A stretch of 37,733 bases of DNA, taken from the NCBI GenBank assembly GCA_017883425.1, contig JADGNP010000004.1, positions 1-37,733 on the forward strand, in the 5' to 3' direction. Under the pieces are notes generated by a model. The model searched no databases, was not told the DNA's origin, and saw only the letters and a program-made list of their open reading frames with translations. Origin of the DNA: Candidatus Sulfotelmatobacter sp. GTDB lineage: Bacteria > Acidobacteriota > Terriglobia > Terriglobales > Acidobacteriaceae. The position numbers and the translations under genes were made by a program. Below are positions 17,917-29,175 of the stretch, one piece after another (positions within the stretch are counted from its first letter, which is position 1; the number at the start of each line of letters is the position of its first letter).

Positions 17917-19158
17917 ATGCACCGCGATCTTCTACAACAAGCGTACTCGGCCATGCGACACGACCTGCGCCGCACCCTGCTTACGATGGCGGGAATGGCT
18001 TGGGGCATCGCCACCGTGGTCCTGCTGCTCTCCTACGGCAACGGCTTCGGGAAAGCCATCGAGACCATCTTTCAGAGCTTCGGCGCCACGGCCGTGGGAG
18101 TGTTCCCCGGGCGCACCTCACAGCAAGCGGGAGGCAACAAGGCCGGGGTCCAGATTCGCTTTACCAACGACGACGTCGAACTGCTGCGCAACAACGTCCC
18201 GCTCTGCCGCCATATCGTGCGCATGCTGCAGAAGGATTCCACCGTTCAGAATGACAATCGCTCTTTTACGTTCCCCGTGATGGGGCTTGACCCGTCGATC
18301 CAGGACATATGGAACCTCGACATCGAGCAGGGACGATTCCTCGACGATGCCGACAATATGCAGCACGGACTCTACGCCGTCATCGCCTCGGAAGCCCGCG
18401 ACAAGCTTTTTTCCGGCATGCCCGCAGTCGGCGAGTCCATCCGCATCGATGGTGTAACTTTTGAGGTGATTGGGGTGGGAGCGCCTCGCATGCAGGAGGG
18501 CGACAACGACAACAACCGCGTCGTCTACGTCCCCTTCAACTCCATGGATGTGCTTAAAGACAACCACTATCTCGACGGGATCTGGCTCGATTCCGCGGGC
18601 CTCGACCATGACAAGCTGGACAAGACGATTCGGGGAACCCTGGCCACGGCACACAACTTCAAGCCCGACGACCAGCGCGCCGTCTTCGTCTTCGATGCCC
18701 AAAAGCAACTCGCGCAGTTCGGCATCATCACCATGGCGCTGAAAGTCCTGCTGGCCTTCATTGGGACGGTGACGCTAGGCATCGGCGGCGTGGGTCTAAT
18801 GAACATCATGCTGGTCTCCGTAACGCAGCGCACGCGCGAAATCGGTGTGGAAAAGGCTCTCGGAGCACGACGCCACCACATTCTCTTCCAGTTCCTGGCC
18901 GAGGCGATGGTCATTACGGCCGCCGGCGGAGTGCTCGGAATTCTGCTCTCCTATGCGGTGTCGATCCTGGCAGGCCGCATCACGTTCTATAGTGCCCTGG
19001 CCAAACATGCCGAGGCGGCGGACATTCGGCTCATTGTGTCGCCCATGATTCTGCTCGTGGCAACGTCCATCCTTGCGGTTGTGGGCGTGATCAGCGGAAT
19101 GGTCCCCGCCATGCGCGCCGCCAATCTCGATCCCATCGAAGCCCTGCGCTACGAATAA
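17917..19158 (+). CDS. MacB/FtsX-type ABC transporter permease (second)
   Basis: Same architecture as the previous gene; GGVGLMNIMLVSVTQRTREIGVEKALGARR. Confidence 0.9.
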   Translation: MHRDLLQQAYSAMRHDLRRTLLTMAGMAWGIATVVLLLSYGNGFGKAIETIFQSFGATAVGVFPGRTSQQAGGNKAGVQIRFTNDDVELLRNNVPLCRHIVRMLQKDSTVQNDNRSFTFPVMGLDPSIQDIWNLDIEQGRFLDDADNMQHGLYAVIASEARDKLFSGMPAVGESIRIDGVTFEVIGVGAPRMQEGDNDNNRVVYVPFNSMDVLKDNHYLDGIWLDSAGLDHDKLDKTIRGTLATAHNFKPDDQRAVFVFDAQKQLAQFGIITMALKVLLAFIGTVTLGIGGVGLMNIMLVSVTQRTREIGVEKALGARRHHILFQFLAEAMVITAAGGVLGILLSYAVSILAGRITFYSALAKHAEAADIRLIVSPMILLVATSILAVVGVISGMVPAMRAANLDPIEALRYE

Positions 19159-19217
19159 GGCGCGAGCGATAACTGGCCGTAACTTGCGCTGGCACCGATT
19201 AGAATCAACTTTCCACC

Positions 19218-20009
19218 ATGTCTGACGACATTCTCACTCTGCCGCCGCCGCCCGCCGACGCGCGGCTCGCCTACGGCTCGGACCCAAACCAGCTTCTCGA
19301 TCTGCGTCTGCCTTCCTCCAAACAAAAGAGCAAGCTACCGCATCCCCTGATCATCAACATCCACGGGGGCTACTGGCGCGCTAAATACAATCTCGATCAC
19401 GCCGGGCACCTGTGCGCGGCCCTCTGCGCGAAAGGACTAGCCACGGCAAACCTCGAATACCGCCGCGTGGGCAACGACGGCGGGGCCTGGCCCGGCACTT
19501 TCGCCGATATCCGTTCCGCCTATCAGTTCCTTCTGCAAAACGCACGGCGGCACAATCTGGACTCAGGAAGAATCGTCGTGATGGGGCACTCCGCCGGAGG
19601 CCAGCTCGCGCTCTGCCTCGCCGCTCACGAGCCCAGCGTCACACGCGTCGTCTCGCTCGCCGGTGTTGTCGACCTGCAGCGCGCTTACCTACTCCACCTG
19701 AGCAACGACGCCGTCGTCGAGTTTCTCCGCGGCACGCCCAGCGAGGTTCCCGACCACTACCGCGAAGCCGACCCAATGCAGCTCTCCATCCCCCAAGCCC
19801 GGCAGTGGCTGATTCACGGTTCGGCAGATGACGTGGTTCCCCCTGATTTCAGCCGCGACTACGTTTCCACTAAACAGAAGCGGCCGGGTAAAGAGAAGGA
19901 AGACGCGCACCTGCTCGAGGTTGCCGGCGCCGGCCACTTCGACGTAATCGATCCGCGCAGCCCAGCCTGGAAGCGGATCGAGGAGACGGTAGTCCAACTT
20001 GCCGCGTAA
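19218..20009 (+). CDS. Alpha/beta hydrolase (esterase/lipase-like)
   Basis: HGGYWR oxyanion motif, GHSAGG nucleophile elbow, C-terminal GAGHFDVI. Confidence 0.88.
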   Translation: MSDDILTLPPPPADARLAYGSDPNQLLDLRLPSSKQKSKLPHPLIINIHGGYWRAKYNLDHAGHLCAALCAKGLATANLEYRRVGNDGGAWPGTFADIRSAYQFLLQNARRHNLDSGRIVVMGHSAGGQLALCLAAHEPSVTRVVSLAGVVDLQRAYLLHLSNDAVVEFLRGTPSEVPDHYREADPMQLSIPQARQWLIHGSADDVVPPDFSRDYVSTKQKRPGKEKEDAHLLEVAGAGHFDVIDPRSPAWKRIEETVVQLAA

Positions 20010-20067
20010 CGGAGCGCGGTGTCATTGACACCTTCCACCCCACCCCATACGATTCTCGGTTCACGGA

Positions 20068-21891
<1,824 letters not shown>

Positions 21892-21981
21892 GCTGGAGAG
21901 CAAGGCGCTCCGCCCGCGCCGCAACTGCGGAATCCCTTATAATCTTCGCTCACGCAGATCGGTCAAACCGAGAGGAATCCT

Positions 21982-23544
21982 TTGCCCTTCGACGACCTTC
22001 GCCAGTGGATCGCTGCACTCGACCGCGCCGGCCAACTCAAGCGCATCCAGACCGAAGCCGACCCCATTCTCGAGATTGCTGAAATCGCCGACCGCGTTTC
22101 CAAGAGTCGCGATGCCAAGGGCGTTCAGGGTGGCCCCGCCCTTCTCTTCCAAAACCTCAAGGGCCATCCCGGCTCCCAAGTCCTGATCAATCAGTTCGGT
22201 TCCGACGCCCGCATGAAGCTGGCGCTCGGCGTCAATTCCTTCGACGAGATTGCGGGTCGCATCCGCATGTTCATGGATGTCAAGTCTCCGCAGGGTTTTC
22301 TCGACAAGCTCAAGATGCTGCCTCTGCTGACAGAGGCAGGCAAGTTTTTCCCGCGCACGGTGCCCACCGGCCCCTGCAAAGAAGTCATCCAGCGGGACAA
22401 TTTCTCTTTGCTCGATTTCCCTATCCTGCAGTGCTGGCCCAATGATGCCGGGCGCTTTATCACTCTGCCTTGCGTGACCACGCGCGACCCCAGATCTGGA
22501 AAGCGCAATCTCGGCATGTACCGGATGCAGGTCTACGACGAACGCACAACCGGAATGCATTGGCAGCGCCAGAAAGTCGCGGCCGAGCACGCTCGGGAGC
22601 GCATGCGAGCGGCCGTTGAGGGCAAGTCCGCTGCGGTCGACATCATGGCGCGCTCGTCCGGCGGTTCGGTTATCCCTGAAGGCAGCCGCCCTTCCGGGAA
22701 GATGGAGGTCGCGGTCGCCATCGGGACCGAACCCGCAGTGACTTTTTCCGCCATCGTCCCCGCGCCGCCCGAGATCGAGGAATACCTGATCGCCGGCTTC
22801 CTCCGCGGAGCGCCGGTAGATCTGGTGAAATGCGAGACGGTCGACCTTGAAGTCCCCGCCGCGAGCGAAATCGTGCTCGAAGGCTACGTGAATCTCGATG
22901 AACTTCGCATTGAGGGCCCGTTCGGCGACCACACCGGCTTCTACTCGCTCGACGATCTCTATCCCGTCTTCCACGTTACTTGCGTCACGCACCGGAAGGA
23001 TCCGATCTACGCGACCACGATCGTGGGGAAGCCTCCGCAGGAAGATGCCTACATGGGCAAGGCGGTGGAGCGCATCTTTTTGCCGCTGATGAAGCTCAGC
23101 ATCCCCGAACTCGTCGACATCAACCTTCCCATCGAAGGCGTCTTCCACAACCTGATGATCGTCTCGATTAAGAAATCGTATCCGGGCCAGGCCCGCAAAG
23201 TGATGAATGCAATCTGGTCGTTGGGCCAGGCCATGTTCACCAAGTGCATCGTGGTGGTGGACGAAGACGTCGATGTGCAGGATATCGGCGACGTCACGCT
23301 GAAAGTCTGCAACCACATCGATCCGGAGCGTGACATTCAATTTACGCTGGGCCCGGTGGACTCGCTCGACCATGCCTCGCGCTTGCCCAACTACGGATCA
23401 AAGATGGGCATCGACGCCACACGCAAGTGGGCCAGCGAAGGCTTCGCCCGCCCCTGGCCCGACGAAATTGTCATGGATTCGAAGACGAAGGCGCTGGTCG
23501 ACAGCAAATGGAAGATGCTGGCCAAAGAACTTGGGATTGAGTGA
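21982..23544 (+). CDS. UbiD family decarboxylase
   Basis: 520 aa; TTG start with GAGAGGAA upstream; DLRQWIAALDRAGQLKRI..., NLGMYRMQVYDERTTGMHWQ, EGPFGDHTGFYS. Confidence 0.93.
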   Translation: MPFDDLRQWIAALDRAGQLKRIQTEADPILEIAEIADRVSKSRDAKGVQGGPALLFQNLKGHPGSQVLINQFGSDARMKLALGVNSFDEIAGRIRMFMDVKSPQGFLDKLKMLPLLTEAGKFFPRTVPTGPCKEVIQRDNFSLLDFPILQCWPNDAGRFITLPCVTTRDPRSGKRNLGMYRMQVYDERTTGMHWQRQKVAAEHARERMRAAVEGKSAAVDIMARSSGGSVIPEGSRPSGKMEVAVAIGTEPAVTFSAIVPAPPEIEEYLIAGFLRGAPVDLVKCETVDLEVPAASEIVLEGYVNLDELRIEGPFGDHTGFYSLDDLYPVFHVTCVTHRKDPIYATTIVGKPPQEDAYMGKAVERIFLPLMKLSIPELVDINLPIEGVFHNLMIVSIKKSYPGQARKVMNAIWSLGQAMFTKCIVVVDEDVDVQDIGDVTLKVCNHIDPERDIQFTLGPVDSLDHASRLPNYGSKMGIDATRKWASEGFARPWPDEIVMDSKTKALVDSKWKMLAKELGIE

Positions 23545-23559
23545 TCGGAGGCTACTTGC

Positions 23560-23982
23560 TTAGTTCTCTACCTTTATCTTCGCCAGCGTCTTGACCACGA
23601 TCGCATCTTTGGCAGCGTGCACTTCAATCCGCACGGCCGTTCCCTCAGGGTAACGTTTCGCTTCGTCGATAATCTTCAGAACCCGCGGGGGAAGCTTGCT
23701 CCTCCGTGCCGCAGCAACCGCCTTATCCCCCAAGATGAACGCAGCCATAAAACATCCTGCACGAGGCCCCAGATACACGATGTTGCGTTTCTTCAATTGC
23801 AGCCGCAATGACCATCCGGCTTTGATGGAATAGCTGTTCCACTCCTCGGCGTCCAATTTCAGATCACGCTTCAGATCCGTGACCAGGCCCTTCCACAAAA
23901 TGTCAGTCTGACCTAACACCGAAGCCAGTTCCCTCTCCGTAGGCCGCTTGTCGTGACCGGCAAACGCATTCTGCAACATCAT
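23560..23982 (-). CDS. DUF3788-like hypothetical protein
   Basis: ORF 140 aa; KRPTERELASVLGQTDILWKGLVTDL...WSLRLQLKKRNIVYLGPRAGCFMAAFILGDKAV. Confidence 0.65.
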   Translation of the reverse strand: MMLQNAFAGHDKRPTERELASVLGQTDILWKGLVTDLKRDLKLDAEEWNSYSIKAGWSLRLQLKKRNIVYLGPRAGCFMAAFILGDKAVAAARRSKLPPRVLKIIDEAKRYPEGTAVRIEVHAAKDAIVVKTLAKIKVEN

Positions 23983-24015
23983 CTTGTCCTCTGCATGGAT
24001 TTTGGTAACGCGAAC

Positions 24016-24195
24016 TCAGTGTCCCAGCCCAAAAAGGGTTCGCACACCCCACGCCGCAGCAACGCCGAACACTGCTATGAACGCCACACCAATGAAATGA
24101 TCTGTAGTTGTGCTTTTGCTCCAGCCCTGGAGCACGGCAACCACTCAAACGACAAACAATACGATTGCGCCCGTACCAAGACTCTTCAGCAGCAT
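24016..24195 (-). pseudogene. Small two-TM protein interrupted by an in-frame TGA
   Basis: Minus-strand reading: MLLKSLGTGAIVLFVV*VVAVLQGWSKSTTTDHFIGVAFIAVFGVAAAWGVRTLFGLGH*; RBS-like AGAGGA upstream; internal TGA at 24145-24147. Confidence 0.5.
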
Positions 24196-24357
24196 GATCC
24201 GATTCCTCTCTCATCCCAAGGTCAGTCCACATGGGATGAAACTCGAATCGATACTGCTGCAACACCGCACTCCGCGCAGTGACGCCCGTCACGCCTGATC
24301 GCAAGCGTCCAGCGCACGGCACTCTCCGTTCGCAGCAAACACAGTTGATCCGGAGAA

Positions 24358-24567
24358 CTACTCGGGCTCGCGGTCCTCAGTCAACCGCTCATACCCCATG
24401 CATCGCAGCACCGGCAGGCGCGGATACTTGGGGAAACTCGCATCGGTGGCGGAACGCTCGCACAGATAGAAGGTCGACCCGCGGTCCGATTCCATTAGCC
24501 GCATGAACCGGCAGTCCGCGCAAAGACCCACGTCTGCGCGCAGCGTTTCTGGCTTCTCCTCGCTCAC
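24358..24567 (-). CDS. Small Cys-containing hypothetical protein (69 aa)
   Basis: GTG start at 24567: VSEEKPETLRADVGLCADCRFMRLMESDRGSTFYLCERSATDASFPKYPRLPVLRCMGYERLTEDREPE (CxxC, then two further Cys). Confidence 0.65.
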   Translation of the reverse strand: MSEEKPETLRADVGLCADCRFMRLMESDRGSTFYLCERSATDASFPKYPRLPVLRCMGYERLTEDREPE

Positions 24568-24694
24568 GTTTACAGAATAACTCCCCACGAGTCTCGCGAT
24601 CCGAATACGCGATTCCTGCAGGGGCCATGACTCACACAAAGGAAAACCGGGATAGGGACGGGTTCGGGTCGCTTTCGGTATACTGAATATCGAT

Positions 24695-25225
24695 ATGCCG
24701 GTGCTGAAGAACATCGCGGCCATTGCCAAGGGCATGAGCATCACCTTCATGGAGATGTTCCAGCCCACGACGGTGGAGAATTATCCCGACGGCAAGGGAC
24801 CGCTGAAAGGGGCGCGCTTTGAAGCTCGCTTTCGCGGCGCCCACGTCCTGCAGCGCGATGAGAACGGACTGGAGAAGTGCGTGGCCTGCTTCCTATGCGC
24901 CGCCGCCTGTCCGTCGAATTGCATCTATATCGAGGCCGCCGAGAATACCGCGGAAAACCGTGTCAGTGGCGCCGAGCGCTACGCCAAGGTTTACAACATC
25001 GATTACAACCGCTGTATTTTCTGCGGGTATTGCGTGGAAGCGTGTCCTACGGATGCGATCACCCACGGGCATGGATTTGAGCTGGCGACGTTCAATGCCA
25101 GCAACCTGGTCTACCGCAAGGAGCAAATGCTGGCCCCCCGGCCAGCACACATGGGAGCCAACGTCATATTCAACCAGGCCGACGTGGACGGTGGGGCGCC
25201 GGCGCAGATGGTGCCGGGGAGCTAA
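24695..25225 (+). CDS. nuoI: NADH-quinone oxidoreductase subunit I
   Basis: Two 4Fe-4S motifs (CVACFLCAAACP, CIFCGYCVEACP) with NuoI-type context (KGLEKCVACFLC-like, DAITHGHGFELA). Confidence 0.92.
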   Translation: MPVLKNIAAIAKGMSITFMEMFQPTTVENYPDGKGPLKGARFEARFRGAHVLQRDENGLEKCVACFLCAAACPSNCIYIEAAENTAENRVSGAERYAKVYNIDYNRCIFCGYCVEACPTDAITHGHGFELATFNASNLVYRKEQMLAPRPAHMGANVIFNQADVDGGAPAQMVPGS

Positions 25226-25252
25226 ACTTCGAAACGGGTTCAGAGTTTAACC

Positions 25253-25279
25253 AACGCCGGTCCATTCGAGACCGGCGTT
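25253..25279 (+). terminator. Terminator-like hairpin after nuoI
   Basis: AACGCCGGT-ccattcgag-ACCGGCGTT followed by tgtg; 9-bp perfect stem, weak U-tract. Confidence 0.5.
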
Positions 25280-25337
25280 TGTGCATGTGGGAGCGCGTTT
25301 CGCCGAGCAACGCAGATTTTTCTCGTCGAAATTGATC

Positions 25338-25511
25338 CTGTCATCCCGAGCGGAGTTGATCCGTTCGCCGCGAACGGATCAACGCAGTCGAGGGACCTGC
25401 TTTTTTTTGCAGTGCGACGACGCAGGCAGCATCGATTGAGAGACTGCAGCGGATCCCTCCACGCGCCATTTGATCGGCTCCGCCGCTCAAATAGCTTGGT
25501 CGGGATGACAG
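25338..25511. repeat. About 174-bp MITE-like element with 12-bp terminal inverted repeats
   Basis: CTGTCATCCCGA (25338-25349) and TCGGGATGACAG (25500-25511), perfect; internal 12-bp stem TTGATCCGTTCG-CCG-CGAACGGATCAA (25356-25382). Confidence 0.75.
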
Positions 25512-25545
25512 AATTTATAGATTTGCGATTGATGACAGAGGGCGA

Positions 25546-28500
25546 ATGGCTGACTTTCTACAAACCGTGAAAGAGCGCGTCGTGGTGTATGACGGCGCGA
25601 TGGGGACCAACATCCAGAAGCGCAATCCCACCCTGGACGATTACTGGGGCAAGGAGAACTGCAGCGAAGTGCTGGTGCTGAGCCGTCCCGACATCATTCG
25701 CGACATTCATGCGGACTTTTTCCGCGTGGGCTGCGATATCGTCGAGACCAACACGTTCGGCGGCAGTGGAATCGTCCTGGGAGAATTTGAGCTGCGCGAC
25801 CGGGTACACGAGATCAATGTGAAAGCGGCCCAACTCGCAAAGGAGGTGGCGCAGCAATTCTCAACGAAAGACCGGCCCCGATTCGTGGCGGGGTCGATGG
25901 GTCCGACGACGAAACTGCCGTCGCTGGGGCACATCGGCTTCGATGCAATGGTGGAGTCTTACGAAGAGCAGGCCGCCGCTCTGATCGAAGGCGGGGTCGA
26001 CGTTCTGCTCATCGAGACGGCCCAGGATCTGCTGCAAGCCAAGATCGCCACGATCGGCGTGCTGGAAGCCATGCGGAAAGCGGGCAAGCGATTGCCTGTG
26101 ACGGTGCAGGTTACCCTGCAGGAATCCGGGACGATGCTGCTGGGCACGGAGATTGGTGCGGCCCTGACAACGCTCGAACCATTCGACGTCGATGCCATTG
26201 GGCTGAACTGCGCGACCGGGCCGAAGGAGATGAACGATGCGGTCCGCTATCTCGCACTGAATTCCACCAAGGAAGTCTCGGTGCTGCCGAATGCGGGATT
26301 ACCGCAGAACGTCGGCGGACAAGCCGTGTATAAACTGTCGCCGGAGGAACTGGCGGAGTATCACAAACATTTTGTGAAGGACTACGGCGTCCGCATTGTA
26401 GGTGGCTGCTGCGGTACGACTCCCGAGCATCTTAAGGCCGTGGTGGACGCGGTTTCCGGCGTGGAACCCGCCAAGCGCGAGGTCAAGCGCGCGGGCGCGG
26501 CTTCCAGCGCGTATACCACCGTTCCACTCGACCTTGAACCCAAGCCGCTGATCGTCGCCGAAGAAATGAATACGACGACGCGGGTCGAACATTTCCGCAA
26601 GCTGGTGCAGGGGAAGAAGTACGACGAGATTCTGGGACTTGCGAAGCGCTTGGTGAACGACGGGTCGCACATGCTGGACTTGTGCTGCGCGATTGTAGGG
26701 GAAGACGAGAAGGGATACATCACTTCCATTCTGGAAAAGATCGCCACCCGCGTTCCGGCGCCGATTCTGGTGGATTCGACTGAGGCTGACGTGGTGGAGG
26801 AGGCGCTGAAGCGCATCCCGGGAAGGGCCATCATTAACTCGATCAACTTGGAGGACGGGGAGAAGCGGACGTCGAAAGTTCTCCCCATGGCCAAACGCTA
26901 TGGTGCGGCCGTGATTGCCTTGACCATCGACGAAGATGGCATGGCGCTGACCGCCGACAAGAAAGTGGCGATCGCACACCGCATCTACGATTTGGCCACC
27001 AAGAAGTATGGACTCGATGGCACGGATCTGATTTTCGATGCGTTAACCCTGCCCATTTCGACCGGACAGGAAGAGTACCGCACCGCGGGAATGGAAACCC
27101 TGAAGGCCGTGGAACGAATCAAGAAGGAACTGCCTTCGGTGAAGACGATCCTGGGCGTGAGCAATATCTCGTTTGGGCTGGATGCTTATCCGCGGCGCGT
27201 GCTGAACTCCGTCTTCATGCACGAAGCCGTGGATCACGGGCTCGACATGGCCATCGTGAACTATACGAAGATCTATCCGCTGTACAAGATTCCCCAGGAA
27301 GAAGTGGAACTGGCGCGCAAGCTGATCCACCGGGATGCCAATTCGGACGGCGATCCGCTGCAGAAGTACATGGCGCACTTCGCGGGCATGAAGGGGAAGC
27401 CAGCCTCTTCGACGACCGCGCATCTGGATACGCTGTCGGTGGAGGACAAGCTGAAGTTTGCCATCATCAACGGCGAGAAATCGGTGGGAGACGGCGCGCA
27501 CAAGAAATCGCTGGAAGCCCTGTTGGAAGAAGCTTTGGCGAACTACTCCGCTCTGGAGCTGATCAACACGGTTCTGCTCGATGGAATGAAGACGGTCGGC
27601 GACTTGTTCGGGGCACGCAAGATGCAGTTGCCTTCCGTACTCGATTCGGCGGGCGTGATGAAGGCGGCGGTCGCCTATCTCGAGCCGAAGATGGAGAAGA
27701 AGGCTGGGTCGCAGAAGGGCACGATTGTGCTGGCGACCGTAAAGGGCGACGTGCACGATATCGGGAAGAATCTCGTCGACATCATTCTGTCGAACAATGG
27801 ATTCAAGGTCGTCAATCTCGGGATCAAGCAGCCGGGGGACACGATCATCCGGGCGGCGCAGGAACATCAGGCCGACGCGATCGGATTGAGTGGCCTCCTG
27901 GTGAAGTCGACGCTCGAAATGAAGTACGTCATCCAGGACCTGGAGCGGCAGAAGCTTGCGTTCCCTGTGATTTGCGGCGGAGCGGCTCTGACGCGTAAGT
28001 ATGTGGAGGACGACTTGCGCCGCGAGTACGCGAATGCCGTCTTCTATGCGGACGATGCGTTTGCGGGTCTGCACATCATGGAGGATTTGGCGACGGAGAA
28101 CGGCGCGAAACAGACGCGGCTGACGGAAGGACGCACAGTAAAGGAATACGCGAAGGCCGCGGCCGTGGATGAAGAAACCGGGCCGGTGTTTGCGGAGCGG
28201 AGTCCGGTGGTCGGAGATGCTCCGAATACTCCAGTGCCGCCATTCTGGGGCGTGCGCGTGCGCAAGGATTACGATTTGCGCGAACTGTTTCAGTACATCA
28301 ACGAGACCGCGCTGTTCAAGAATCAGTGGCAATTGAAGACGGCTTCGCAGTCGGATTATGTGCGGCTGGTGGAGGAGAAGTTCCGGCCGATTTTGCGGAA
28401 GCTGGAGGATGAGGTTGCGGGTTCAGGCTTGTTTGAACCTAAGGTTGTGTATGGGTACTTCCCTGCTCAGGCCGACGGGAATGATGTGGTCGTATATGAG

Positions 28501-29064
28501 CCTCCGGATGCGGGGGCGGGACGCCCCCGCGACAGCCGGCGGGACGCCGGCGCTACGAGTGCCGAGTTACTCCGCTTCACATTTCCGCGACAGCGGGAGG
28601 GTCGGCGGCTTTCCGTCTCGGACTTTTTCGCGCCGAAGGCTTCGGGGAAGATGGATGTGATCGGGCTGTCGCTGGTTACGATTGGGGCGAAGGCCAGTGT
28701 GGAGACGCAGCGGTTGTTTGAGGGTGGAGAGTACACGAAGTATCTCTACCTGCACGGGCTGAGCGTGGAAACGGCGGAGGCATTGGCGGAGCTTCATCAC
28801 AAAAAGATGCGCGAGGAATTGGGGATTGCCGGGGAGGACGCCGCGGAGATTCGCGACCTGTTTCATCAGAAATATCGCGGGTCGCGGTATTCGTTTGGGT
28901 ATCCGGCGTGCCCGAACCTGGAGGATCAAACGAAGCTGTTTGTTCTGCTGAAACCAGAGGAGAATGTGGGCGTGCGACTGACTTCCGGATTCCTGCTCGA
29001 GCCCGAACAGAGTACCTCGGCGATTGTGGTGCATCATCCGGGTGCGAAGTACTTCGTGGTGTAG
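25546..29064 (+). CDS. metH: Cobalamin-dependent methionine synthase
   Basis: 1172 aa with Hcy domain ([12 protein letters not shown]...[10 protein letters not shown]), pterin-binding domain, B12 domain ([14 protein letters not shown]) and C-terminal AdoMet activation domain. Confidence 0.96.
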   Translation: MADFLQTVKERVVVYDGAMGTNIQKRNPTLDDYWGKENCSEVLVLSRPDIIRDIHADFFRVGCDIVETNTFGGSGIVLGEFELRDRVHEINVKAAQLAKEVAQQFSTKDRPRFVAGSMGPTTKLPSLGHIGFDAMVESYEEQAAALIEGGVDVLLIETAQDLLQAKIATIGVLEAMRKAGKRLPVTVQVTLQESGTMLLGTEIGAALTTLEPFDVDAIGLNCATGPKEMNDAVRYLALNSTKEVSVLPNAGLPQNVGGQAVYKLSPEELAEYHKHFVKDYGVRIVGGCCGTTPEHLKAVVDAVSGVEPAKREVKRAGAASSAYTTVPLDLEPKPLIVAEEMNTTTRVEHFRKLVQGKKYDEILGLAKRLVNDGSHMLDLCCAIVGEDEKGYITSILEKIATRVPAPILVDSTEADVVEEALKRIPGRAIINSINLEDGEKRTSKVLPMAKRYGAAVIALTIDEDGMALTADKKVAIAHRIYDLATKKYGLDGTDLIFDALTLPISTGQEEYRTAGMETLKAVERIKKELPSVKTILGVSNISFGLDAYPRRVLNSVFMHEAVDHGLDMAIVNYTKIYPLYKIPQEEVELARKLIHRDANSDGDPLQKYMAHFAGMKGKPASSTTAHLDTLSVEDKLKFAIINGEKSVGDGAHKKSLEALLEEALANYSALELINTVLLDGMKTVGDLFGARKMQLPSVLDSAGVMKAAVAYLEPKMEKKAGSQKGTIVLATVKGDVHDIGKNLVDIILSNNGFKVVNLGIKQPGDTIIRAAQEHQADAIGLSGLLVKSTLEMKYVIQDLERQKLAFPVICGGAALTRKYVEDDLRREYANAVFYADDAFAGLHIMEDLATENGAKQTRLTEGRTVKEYAKAAAVDEETGPVFAERSPVVGDAPNTPVPPFWGVRVRKDYDLRELFQYINETALFKNQWQLKTASQSDYVRLVEEKFRPILRKLEDEVAGSGLFEPKVVYGYFPAQADGNDVVVYEPPDAGAGRPRDSRRDAGATSAELLRFTFPRQREGRRLSVSDFFAPKASGKMDVIGLSLVTIGAKASVETQRLFEGGEYTKYLYLHGLSVETAEALAELHHKKMREELGIAGEDAAEIRDLFHQKYRGSRYSFGYPACPNLEDQTKLFVLLKPEENVGVRLTSGFLLEPEQSTSAIVVHHPGAKYFVV
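28510..28551. repeat. Tandem palindromic REP-like element inside metH
   Basis: GCGGGGGCG-GGA-CGCCCCCGC (28510-28530), gaca, GCCGGCG-GGA-CGCCGGC (28535-28551). Confidence 0.85.
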
Positions 29065-29070
29065 AAAAGC

Positions 29071-29104
29071 TTAACCACAGAGGACACAGGGGACACAGAG
29101 GAAA
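29071..29104. repeat. Dispersed-type repeat TTAACCACAGAGGACACAGGGGACACAGAGGAA
   Basis: Internally repetitive GAGGACACAG/GGGGACACAG units between convergent genes. Confidence 0.5.
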
Positions 29105-29175
29105 TTCTTGGCCCGGATTTACGTGAGTACAAATTGCTGGACGAAGCACTCTCCTTTTTCTTTCATTTTTCTTCG

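Noticed and set aside
21937-23373. 478-aa minus-strand ORF
   Set aside because: Fully antisense to the clear UbiD gene; low-complexity His/Arg-rich mirror translation typical of high-GC coding DNA
25226-25545. Cobalamin or SAM riboswitch upstream of metH
   Set aside because: No recognisable B12-box or SAM-I core; the interval is mostly a palindromic repeat element
27043-28332. 429-aa minus-strand ORF
   Set aside because: Antisense to metH; no recognisable domain
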